Assembly (NCBI GenBank): GCA_029573495.1
Contig: JAKQEI010000127.1
Location: 1-35,544 of the forward strand
DNA from: Bacteroidota bacterium
Lineage (GTDB): Bacteria > Bacteroidota > Bacteroidia > Flavobacteriales_F > PHOS-HE28
Direction: 5' to 3'
DNA: 35,544 bases
Shown piece after piece: positions 7,772-14,250 of this stretch. Numbering within the stretch: position 1 is the first letter of the stretch; each line of letters starts with the position of its first letter. The translations under genes were made by a program, and so were the position numbers. The notes under the pieces are model-generated. The model made no database searches. It saw only the letters and a program-made list of their open reading frames with translations, and had not been told where the DNA came from.

Positions 7772-7869
7772 GGGGCAAGTCCTGTACGACCAGCTCCCGC
7801 CGAATCCCCCAGGGCTGGAAGGCAGCAAGGGTAGGCGGTCGTAGCGGTGCGATGCGGGTCGCTTGCCCC
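7772..7869 (+). ncRNA. ffs: Signal recognition particle RNA, small bacterial type (4.5S)
   Basis: The 98-nt sequence has terminal pairing GGGGCAAG (7772-7779) with CTTGCCCC (7862-7869). The apical part holds the conserved SRP domain IV elements: CAGGGCTGGAAGGCAGCAAG at 7810-7829 has the GGAA-type apical loop and the asymmetric internal loop that bind Ffh. With Ffh it targets nascent membrane proteins to FtsY at the inner membrane. Both a -7 promoter box upstream and a T-run downstream agree with this extent. Protein frames crossing this region on either strand are spurious. Confidence 0.93.
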
Positions 7870-7877
7870 TCTTTTTT
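7862..7877 (+). terminator. SRP RNA intrinsic terminator T-run
   Basis: The closing stem of the SRP RNA is followed directly by TCTTTTTT (7870-7877). The RNA's own terminal helix provides the hairpin. The last T residues plus G7878 form TTTG, which lies 18 nt before a TACCTTGG box and may serve as the -33 box of the next gene. Confidence 0.7.
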
Positions 7878-7904
7878 GCCTATTCTGACGGGCTACTACC
7901 TTGG
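7875..7904 (+). promoter_or_regulatory. Promoter of the SDR gene
   Basis: TTTG (7875-7878) and TACCTTGG (7897-7904) are separated by 18 bp, close to the Bacteroidota TTTG/TAnnTTTG arrangement. The box ends 4 nt before the GTG start codon at 7909, so the transcript would start at or next to the start codon. Confidence 0.5.
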
Positions 7905-7908
7905 CGCC

Positions 7909-8721
7909 GTGGCCGATATCCAACCCAAAGTCGTACTGATCACCGGTGCCAGCAGTGGCCTGGGCAAGGCCATCGGGTTACGGCTGGCCAAGGCTGGGCA
8001 CAAGGTGTTCGGCACGAGCCGCAAGCCCCAGCAGAACGACGGCCCCAGCGCCTTCCCGCTCCTGGTCATGGACGTGACCGATGAGGCGTCGGTGAACGTG
8101 ACGGTGGCCGAGGTGATCGAACGTGCGGGCCGTCTTGATGTGGTGATCAACAATGCAGGCCTTGGGATCCAAGGACCGGCCGAGGACATCACGCCCACCC
8201 TGGCCGCGCAACTGCTGGATACCAACGTGCTCGGCCCCCACCGCGTATGCCGCGCCGCGCTGCCGCAGATGCGCAAGCAGGGTGACGGCTATCTGATCAA
8301 CATCACCAGCGTGGCGGGGAACTTCGGCCTTCCCTATCGCAGCTTCTACAGCGCCAGCAAGGCCGCACTCGAACGCTACACCGAGGCCCTGAGCACCGAA
8401 GCCGCGCGTTTCGGAGTGAAGGTGCTCACCGTCCAACCAGGGGAGTTCAACACGAACATCGCGGCGGCGCGCCTGCGTCCGGAGGTGATCAGCGAAGCGA
8501 ACAGGCCCGGTTATGACAAGGCCATGGCGGAGCTGGGCGGAAGCATGCACTACAGCCGCGATCCGGACGAGCTCGCCAAGATCATCGAACGCATCATCGC
8601 CTCGAAGCACCCGAAGGCCACCTACATCGTGGCCCAGGGCATCCAGCGCGTAAGCATCCTGTTGAAGAAGGTCCTGCCCGGCCGGATGTTCGAGCGCCTC
8701 TTGCGCAAGCATTACGAATAG
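7909..8721 (+). CDS. Short-chain dehydrogenase/reductase (SDR) family oxidoreductase
   Basis: This 270-residue classical SDR begins at GTG 7909; the open frame continues upstream to 7735 but that part is the SRP RNA. The cofactor motif TGASSGLG is at about 12-19, NNAG at about 78-81, and the catalytic Tyr147-x3-Lys151 lies in FYSASK. The family oxidises or reduces alcohols and ketones with NAD(P)H in the cytosol; the substrate cannot be told. The C-terminus (IQRVSILLKKVLPGRMFERLLRK) resembles membrane-associated SDRs acting on lipids or retinol-like compounds. The bestrophin-like gene starts 2 bp after the stop, so the two are probably co-transcribed. Confidence 0.92.
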   Translation: MADIQPKVVLITGASSGLGKAIGLRLAKAGHKVFGTSRKPQQNDGPSAFPLLVMDVTDEASVNVTVAEVIERAGRLDVVINNAGLGIQGPAEDITPTLAAQLLDTNVLGPHRVCRAALPQMRKQGDGYLINITSVAGNFGLPYRSFYSASKAALERYTEALSTEAARFGVKVLTVQPGEFNTNIAAARLRPEVISEANRPGYDKAMAELGGSMHYSRDPDELAKIIERIIASKHPKATYIVAQGIQRVSILLKKVLPGRMFERLLRKHYE

Positions 8722-8723
8722 TC

Positions 8724-9602
8724 ATGATCACCTACGACAGCCGGGATTGGTGGCGGGCGCTCGCCTTGCATCGCTCGGACACCGTGCGGAAGTTGCTGCC
8801 GCTCCTGATCCTCGTCGGGGTCTTCACCGCAGTGGTCAGCTATGTGGAAGTGCGCTACCTGCAACTGAGCAAGAGCAGCTATGTGAGCAACCTGCCCGTC
8901 ATGCACAGCCTGCTGGGCTTCGCGATCAGCATGCTGCTCGTGTTCCGCACGAACACCGCGTATGACCGTTGGTGGGAGGGCCGCAAGCTCTGGGGCCAGT
9001 TGGTGAACGTGAGCCGGAACCTCGCGGTGAAGGTGTCCGCCATGGTACCACCCGAGCAGACCACGACACGCCAGTTCTTCGAGCGCCTGATCGGCACTTT
9101 CCCCGACGAGCTGCGCCGCCACCTGCAACTGGAGAAGACAAGGCTTGCGCTGGACGAGAAGTCGCACCCGGAGATCCCCGACTTCGACCGGAGCAAGCAC
9201 GTGCCCTCGCAGATCGTGAGCCTGATGCAGCAACGCGTCCAGCGCATGTACCATGACAAGGCGATCACCGGCGACCAGCTGATCGTGTTGAACACCGAGC
9301 TGGTGCAGTTCCTGGACATCTGTGGTGCATGTGAGCGGATCAAGAACACACCCATCCCCTACTCATACAGCAGCTTCATCAAGAAGTTCATCGTGATCTA
9401 CGTGCTCACCCTACCGTTCGGATTCGCGTTCTCCCTGGGCTACATCGCGGTGCCGGTGGTCATGTTCATCTTCTACGTCCTCGCCAGCTTGGAACTGATC
9501 GCCGAGGAGATCGAGGACCCATTCGGGAAGGACGGCAACGACCTGCCGATGGAACGCCTCGCCCAGATGATCAAGCGCAACCTGGAGGAGATCCTCCGGT
9601 AA
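8724..9602 (+). CDS. Bestrophin-like family protein (RFP-TM / UPF0187), anion channel
   Basis: This 292-residue membrane protein has the bacterial bestrophin pattern: N-terminal YDSRDWWRALA, a first helix (about 24-45), FRTNTAYDRWWEGRKLWGQL near 75-95, which lines the pore in this family, and further helices near 215-255 ending in the conserved EEIEDPFGKDGNDLPM region. Bacterial bestrophins form pentameric channels in the inner membrane; the studied KpBest conducts sodium ions, and eukaryotic members conduct chloride. The ATG lies 2 bp after the SDR stop. The end is 2 bp from the stop of a convergent gene. Confidence 0.92.
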   Translation: MITYDSRDWWRALALHRSDTVRKLLPLLILVGVFTAVVSYVEVRYLQLSKSSYVSNLPVMHSLLGFAISMLLVFRTNTAYDRWWEGRKLWGQLVNVSRNLAVKVSAMVPPEQTTTRQFFERLIGTFPDELRRHLQLEKTRLALDEKSHPEIPDFDRSKHVPSQIVSLMQQRVQRMYHDKAITGDQLIVLNTELVQFLDICGACERIKNTPIPYSYSSFIKKFIVIYVLTLPFGFAFSLGYIAVPVVMFIFYVLASLELIAEEIEDPFGKDGNDLPMERLAQMIKRNLEEILR

Positions 9603-9604
9603 GT

Positions 9605-10486
9605 TCATCGTCCGTTGAGCGCGTAGCGCGCGAGTACCGCGGACCGCCCCTTGCCTTCACTGCTCAGCCACATGTCACCATCCGGCATGAAGGTGATGCC
9701 CTCGGCCTTGGGCAACAACTTCTCATCAAGCACGACGAGGTCCACCAGATCGCCTTGCCGATCGAGCACTAGGAGCGTATGGTCCACCGCTGAGAGCAGA
9801 TAATAGTAGTGTGAGACCGGGTGCACTGCCACCGAGCTGTAGCGCAATTTCAAAGCCGGGCGTTCCCTCCCCTTCTTCATAGTGCGTGGGACCTCGATAC
9901 CCTTCGTAAGCGCCTGGCGCACGAGCTTATCCAAGGAGACCTTCAGGATGACCTGAGGCGCACTGGTCATGGATCCCGGATCCAGAGCGTAGACAAGCCG
10001 TTCATCCTTGCCTTCCTTCGATCCTTTCACAAAGTCCTTGGGGGAGACCAGGACCGATCCGCTGTGGTCATCGAAGCCGAGACCTTCGATGTTCCTGTTC
10101 GGGACGTCGATGCGGAAGGTATCGATCACCTGCATCCGCGAAGCCCGATCGCTCAGTCGGTAGATGAGGCCATCACTGCGCAAGGCGTAATAGTTGCTGC
10201 CTACGCGCGTGAGCCCTTCCATATCGGCCGGACCTGCGAAGGTCACACTGTCCACGATCCGACCGCTACGCGCGGAAAGAAAATAGACACTGGCCGATTC
10301 GTCATGTACACAAGCCAGCGTCGTATCATCCACATCGGTCAACGCGGACACCTCGATGAGTAGTGCAGGTAATTCGAATACCTGCGACGGTCGCTTCATG
10401 TCATAGGGCAAGGCGCCACCCGGCCTGTTCTTCTGCACAGCAGCGCAGCTAGCGACCATGAAAACCAAGAAGTGGACCTTTCGCAT
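9605..10486 (-). CDS. SdiA-regulated-domain / beta-propeller lipoprotein-like protein
   Basis: The ATG at 10486 gives an export signal MRKVHFLVFMVASC with a lipobox-like Cys14, so a 293-residue lipoprotein is likely; the frame remains open to 10522. The body has beta-propeller repeats of the SdiA-regulated (PF06977) type: ELPALLIEVSALTDVDD near the start, VHDESASVYFL, ADMEGLTRVG, LRSDGLIYRL, NIEGLGFDD, and a closing KAEGITFMPDGDMWLSSEGKG. Proteins of this type are periplasmic and Ca-binding propellers or phytase-like; no phosphatase activity can be inferred. A TTCATTTG box ends 4 nt before the ATG on the minus strand. Confidence 0.8.
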   Translation of the reverse strand: MRKVHFLVFMVASCAAVQKNRPGGALPYDMKRPSQVFELPALLIEVSALTDVDDTTLACVHDESASVYFLSARSGRIVDSVTFAGPADMEGLTRVGSNYYALRSDGLIYRLSDRASRMQVIDTFRIDVPNRNIEGLGFDDHSGSVLVSPKDFVKGSKEGKDERLVYALDPGSMTSAPQVILKVSLDKLVRQALTKGIEVPRTMKKGRERPALKLRYSSVAVHPVSHYYYLLSAVDHTLLVLDRQGDLVDLVVLDEKLLPKAEGITFMPDGDMWLSSEGKGRSAVLARYALNGR

Positions 10487-10490
10487 GATG

Positions 10491-10498
10491 CAAATGAA
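10491..10498 (-). promoter_or_regulatory. Candidate -7 box of the SdiA-regulated-type gene
   Basis: The minus strand reads TTCATTTG, one mismatch to TAnnTTTG, 4 nt upstream of the ATG at 10486. A start site here would again give a nearly leaderless mRNA. The 10487-10610 gap also has to hold the promoter of the divergent MFS gene; only GCATTTG (10567-10573) stands out there. Confidence 0.4.
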
Positions 10499-10610
10499 CG
10501 GCGGACCTGCTAATGACCACACCGGCTATCCATTTCACCATCCAACACACCCACCCCGGTCCGGAGGCATTTGCCTGATCATCCGCATCGTGCTTCCTTC
10601 GTGCACCTCC

Positions 10611-11912
10611 ATGAAGCAGATCTTTCCCGGTCGTTCCTTCCTGCTCGTCCTCGTGGCCGCGCTGGGCTACTTCGTGGACATCTACGACCTCGTGCTCTTC
10701 AACGTGGTGAAGCGAGAGAGTCTCGAGTTCATCCTTGGAACGGGCCATCCCGGCATCAAGGACATGGGGATCCACCTCTTCAACATCCAGATGGTGGGCA
10801 TGTTGGTGGGCGGGATCCTATGGGGCGTGTGGGGTGACAAGAAGGGACGGATCACCGTGCTCTTCGGCAGCATCCTGCTGTACTCCGCCGCCAACATCGC
10901 CAATGCCTTCACCTTTGATCTCACGACCTATGCCATCGTGCGCTTCCTCGCCGGTGTGGGCCTGGCAGGGGAACTCGGCGCGGGCATCACGCTGATCACC
11001 GAGACACTTCCGCGCGACAAGCGTGGCTATGGCACACTGGTGATGGTTACGGTGGGTGCTTTGGGCGCTGTCTTCGCCGCGGAAGTGAGTGCACAAGGGC
11101 AGCGGCTCGGTGGCCTGCTCACCGCCATCACGAGCACGGAGCTCATGAACTGGCAGGTGACCTACCTCGTGGGCGGCCTGATGGGACTTGTGCTGCTGGC
11201 GTTGCGCCTGGGCACCTTCGAGAGCGGCCTGTACCAGAACGTGCAGGAGAAGGAGGTGCGCAAGGGCGATCTGCGTCTGCTCTTCAACGATCGCGGTCGC
11301 TTCCTCCGCTACCTCAGTTGCATCCTCATCGGCGTACCCGTGTGGTACGTGATCGGGGTGCTTGTGAGCCTCTCGCAGGACGTGTTCGTACCGGCCTTCG
11401 GCATCGATACAAGCAAGCTCGACGAGGTCGGACTGAGGACCATCAACGGCGAAGCGATCAAGTACGCCTACATCGGTCTCAGCCTTGGTGATCTGCTCAG
11501 CGGCTTGTTGAGCCAGTGGCTGCGTAGCCGCAAGAAGGTCATCTACCTCTACCTCACCGCGAACCTCGTGCTCACCCTGATCTTCCTCTTCGGTATGCGT
11601 GGCGCCACGATCGCGGCCTACAACTGGCTCTGCCTGGCCCTGGGCACCGCCACGGGTTACTGGGTCATCTTCGTCACGGTGGCGAGCGAACAGTTCGGCA
11701 CCAACATCCGCAGCACGGTGGCTACCACCACCCCCAACTTCGTGCGAGGCTCGGTGCTTCCGCTTACCATGCTCTTCAATGGTCTGCTGGGCCCCGTGGG
11801 CAACGTGACCAGTGCATTGATCGTGGGTGTCATCAGCATCGGAGCGGCGTTCTGGGCCACCTCGCGCGTGCATGAGACCTTCGAGTCCGATATGGACTAC
11901 GTGGAGGCGTAA
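10611..11912 (+). CDS. MFS transporter
   Basis: This 433-residue protein (ATG 10611, chosen because it directly precedes the first helix; the frame is open further upstream to 10458) has about twelve transmembrane segments. Loop 2-3 shows MFS motif A (GVWGDKKGRITV), and helix 4 shows RFLAGVGLAGELGAG followed by ITETLPRDKRGYG, typical of the sugar-porter or metabolite:H+ symporter-like part of the superfamily. An acidic residue pair lies in helix 1 (GYFVDIYDLVLF). The substrate is not evident; a sugar, organic acid or phosphorylated metabolite is possible. It stands alone between a divergent and a convergent gene. Confidence 0.88.
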   Translation: MKQIFPGRSFLLVLVAALGYFVDIYDLVLFNVVKRESLEFILGTGHPGIKDMGIHLFNIQMVGMLVGGILWGVWGDKKGRITVLFGSILLYSAANIANAFTFDLTTYAIVRFLAGVGLAGELGAGITLITETLPRDKRGYGTLVMVTVGALGAVFAAEVSAQGQRLGGLLTAITSTELMNWQVTYLVGGLMGLVLLALRLGTFESGLYQNVQEKEVRKGDLRLLFNDRGRFLRYLSCILIGVPVWYVIGVLVSLSQDVFVPAFGIDTSKLDEVGLRTINGEAIKYAYIGLSLGDLLSGLLSQWLRSRKKVIYLYLTANLVLTLIFLFGMRGATIAAYNWLCLALGTATGYWVIFVTVASEQFGTNIRSTVATTTPNFVRGSVLPLTMLFNGLLGPVGNVTSALIVGVISIGAAFWATSRVHETFESDMDYVEA

Positions 11913-11949
11913 CGGCGGTGCACGGTCAGCGCACTTGAAGGGTCAGGGT

Positions 11950-12162
11950 TCACTTCCTGCCCTTCACCAGCATCACCAACCCGGCTGCAGCGGCTATCCC
12001 GCCCACGATGAAATACGGCCAGAAACTGGCGTCCGACTTACCGATGCTGATCTCGGTCTTGCCGAGGTCGATATCGGCTTGGCCTTCGTTCTTGCGCATG
12101 GTACCGAACACGATGATGGCGATGCCGCCAACGAGCAAGAGAATGGGGAGGATGTTCTTCAT
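11950..12162 (-). CDS. Small two-helix membrane protein, DUF3185-like
   Basis: The 70-residue product has a helix at about 3-20 (ILPILLLVGGIAIIVFG), a short polar stretch with ADIDLGKTEISIGKSDAS, and a second helix at about 47-66. The organisation is that of DUF3185 and related small proteins of unknown function in the cytoplasmic membrane. It follows the secreted protein gene by 12 bp on the same strand and is probably co-transcribed. It has a good coding appearance despite its size. Confidence 0.65.
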   Translation of the reverse strand: MKNILPILLLVGGIAIIVFGTMRKNEGQADIDLGKTEISIGKSDASFWPYFIVGGIAAAAGLVMLVKGRK

Positions 12163-12174
12163 GGTCCGTGGTGT

Positions 12175-13227
12175 TCAGTTGTGGCCGGGCAGCGCCAATG
12201 CACCCAGGCGTTCTTCGTATTCGCGTTGGTCGATGGAGATCCCATCCTCGAAGTAGAACACTGCTCCAAAGGCGTGGGTGACCTTCCGCAACTCCGTCGC
12301 ACTGGTGCCATCACTGAAGCGGTCGATCGCGATCACCATGGTCCGCATGGTCTGTAATTCATGGGAGGCGGAGGGTTCTCCCGGCTCCGTTACCCGCCAA
12401 TGGGCCGAGAAGCGTGAGGCCGGGGGCTTTGCCGCTGGTGGGATCAAGGAGGTCGGGGCAGCCGAGGCGAGAAGCGGTGGACCGCTCACCGTACCAGCTT
12501 CGACGGGAACGGAGGCATGTAGAGCTTCCTTGTTCGCACTTCCATCTCCCTGCTTCCTGTACGGCGCATCAACGATCACGGGTGACCCAGGCTCCTTCTC
12601 TTCCGCTGCCACCGTCTGGTCGGCAAGCGGTGACGGATCCTCCTTTTCCACTGATGGAAGCGATGCGTTCGGGTCGTTCACGAACATCCACTCGAGATCC
12701 GCAAGGGCATCCACCTGCACCGGCACACGTTCAATGTGTGCCGCCATGCGCTTGATCATGCTATCCAGGCCCAGCACCTTCCGCATCCGGGTGTAATCGG
12801 TGGTGTAGATGAAGTCCTGTTCCTCCTCATCGTAGAAGACCAGACCCACGGGTTGGGCATATTCAAAGGGCTCCTCCCCCTTCGCGAAGTGTTCCAGGAT
12901 GATCTCGAACGGAAAGCGGAACGACTCAGCGCTCGCTGTACCCGGGAGCCGGAGGTCGAACACCACCTCCTTGGTGGCACAACCCGGGTGCGAGGCCCTT
13001 ACGAGGTAGGTGGAGCGAAGCCCAAGATCCAGTTGGAACCGGTCGTCGTTCAATGGAAGGTCGAATGCCTCGCCGAACTCCGGCAGGATGGTGACCCGAG
13101 CATTCGACCAACTCCCACCTCGCACGCGCAGGATGCCATCGGCAGATAGCGTGTTCGCGTGCAGAACGATCGGTGCGATGGCGATAAATACGCCACTTAA
13201 TATCCGGTGTAGGGGACGATGGCCCAT
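12175..13227 (-). CDS. Secreted protein of unknown function
   Basis: This 350-residue protein has a signal peptide (about 1-24, cleaved near LHA-NTLS). Residues 30-95 form a beta-rich domain with ILRVRGGSWSNARVTIL and YLVRASHPGCATKEV, a pattern seen in Bacteroidota envelope proteins with a carboxypeptidase-regulatory-like fold. A Pro/Ala/Ser-rich linker (about 185-265) follows, then a C-terminal domain (about 270-350) with TMVIAIDRFSDGTSATELRKV and GAVFYFEDGISIDQREYEERL. It is not recognised beyond that. It heads a two-gene unit with the small membrane protein. Confidence 0.7.
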   Translation of the reverse strand: MGHRPLHRILSGVFIAIAPIVLHANTLSADGILRVRGGSWSNARVTILPEFGEAFDLPLNDDRFQLDLGLRSTYLVRASHPGCATKEVVFDLRLPGTASAESFRFPFEIILEHFAKGEEPFEYAQPVGLVFYDEEEQDFIYTTDYTRMRKVLGLDSMIKRMAAHIERVPVQVDALADLEWMFVNDPNASLPSVEKEDPSPLADQTVAAEEKEPGSPVIVDAPYRKQGDGSANKEALHASVPVEAGTVSGPPLLASAAPTSLIPPAAKPPASRFSAHWRVTEPGEPSASHELQTMRTMVIAIDRFSDGTSATELRKVTHAFGAVFYFEDGISIDQREYEERLGALALPGHN

Positions 13228-13612
13228 GCCGCTGATAGGCCAATTCGTGAGCCATGAGGAAGGTTTCGTCGTGCTTCACCCTCTCGTTATCGACGAAGCA
13301 GCTGATCCTCAGCGCTTCGTGAATGAGCGTATCGAATGATCCTCATGATAGGGCTCATCATAACCCAGGCATGTTGAGGAAACGGCTCCCCGATCCGGTA
13401 GTCTGGGACGGGGATTTCCAGCACCTCATGGTCTTGGCTTGGATGATCGGATAAGTGCGTCATCGAGCGTGGTGCAGAAATCCCGATCAGGGAAGGAATT
13501 CCACGATTGTTCACCGGACCCATCCTGCACATATCCGTAATATCCAGAGACATAGCAGATGGAGGCTGACCTGGTATGCGGCTCGCATCCTTGGGGATGA
13601 ATACTTATCGTC
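13228..13612. other. 385-bp region without a convincing gene
   Basis: The gap between the divergent secreted protein and MORN-type genes is visibly less GC-rich than its surroundings. On the minus strand, two short frames (13426-13641 and 13287-13553) offset by one frame could be a decayed coding fragment: the first contains SGYYGYVQDGSGEQSWNSFP, the second HEVLEIPVPDYRIGEPFP. No family is recognised, and the first overlaps the 5' end of the plus-strand gene. It also has to contain promoters for both flanking genes, but no clear TAnnTTTG box is seen. Confidence 0.3.
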
Positions 13613-14146
13613 ATGAAAGCTGCTATCACCCTACTCTTCATTCTCGCATTCCATACCCCTCAGATCGCCCTCGCCTCCGGTGGTCGAGGAGACGCGTCCA
13701 ACGTGCGTATAATTCGTGTAGAGCAGGTGAGCGGCGATGCACTTGCCCACGAAGTTTCGGTGAACGAGGAAAGACTCATTCGTGTGGTCGCCCTGGCCGC
13801 GAACGGACGCTACCTCGTTGTCGTGCGATCGAACATCGGCGTTACGCGGATGAAAGGTGCCTACCTCGATAGCCTGCTCGCCGTGCCGGACGGTACCTTC
13901 AGCTACTACCACCCGAACGGTCGCATTGAAAGCACTGGTTCCTATGTGAAAGGCGTGAAGTCGGGCACCTGGGAACGCTATGATATGAATGGGCATGCAC
14001 TCGCAACCCGCACGTACAGTGGAGAACAACTCGACGACCTTCTTGCAACGGAGGGCGTGATCGAGAAGGCGGGACAAGCCGGGCAGCAGCGTGGGGTGCG
14101 TGTGACGCAACGTGACCGCCGATGGAGCGTACCGATGGACCTGTAA
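13613..14146 (+). CDS. Secreted MORN-2 (YwqK-like) protein
   Basis: The 177-residue product has a signal peptide (about 1-21, ending IALA-SGG). Residues about 100-135 hold MORN-2 repeats: GTFSYYHPNGRIESTGSYVKG followed by GTWERYDMNG. The rest is not recognised. It resembles the truncated gene at the left edge of the window in its repeat but is otherwise separate. The YwqK 'antitoxin' name used for such repeats does not imply a toxin partner; none is next to it. It is followed by a 104-bp gap before the DPP-IV gene. Confidence 0.75.
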   Translation: MKAAITLLFILAFHTPQIALASGGRGDASNVRIIRVEQVSGDALAHEVSVNEERLIRVVALAANGRYLVVVRSNIGVTRMKGAYLDSLLAVPDGTFSYYHPNGRIESTGSYVKGVKSGTWERYDMNGHALATRTYSGEQLDDLLATEGVIEKAGQAGQQRGVRVTQRDRRWSVPMDL

Positions 14147-14222
14147 TGGATCCCGTGCCGAAGTGGTTGTGACCGACCGTTGCGCCTGACGCGAGCTGGC
14201 GATGCGCCCCGGAACGGCTGGT

Positions 14223-14230
14223 TATCTTGG
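14223..14230 (+). promoter_or_regulatory. Candidate -7 box of the DPP-IV gene
   Basis: TATCTTGG, one mismatch to TAnnTTTG, 20 nt before the ATG at 14251. No -33 TTTG is obvious at 17-20 bp upstream. Confidence 0.5.
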
Positions 14231-14250
14231 CCGTCCTTTCACGACCCCTC

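Noticed and set aside
7735-7908. N-terminal extension of the SDR frame
   Set aside because: It translates the SRP RNA; the conserved SDR sequence starts just after the GTG at 7909.
7717-7923. N-terminal extension of the PKD protein frame
   Set aside because: It crosses the SRP RNA and its promoter; a signal peptide begins at the Met encoded at 7716.
10818-11873. 351-codon minus-strand frame opposite the MFS gene
   Set aside because: Antisense shadow; the plus-strand frame has MFS motif A and twelve helices.
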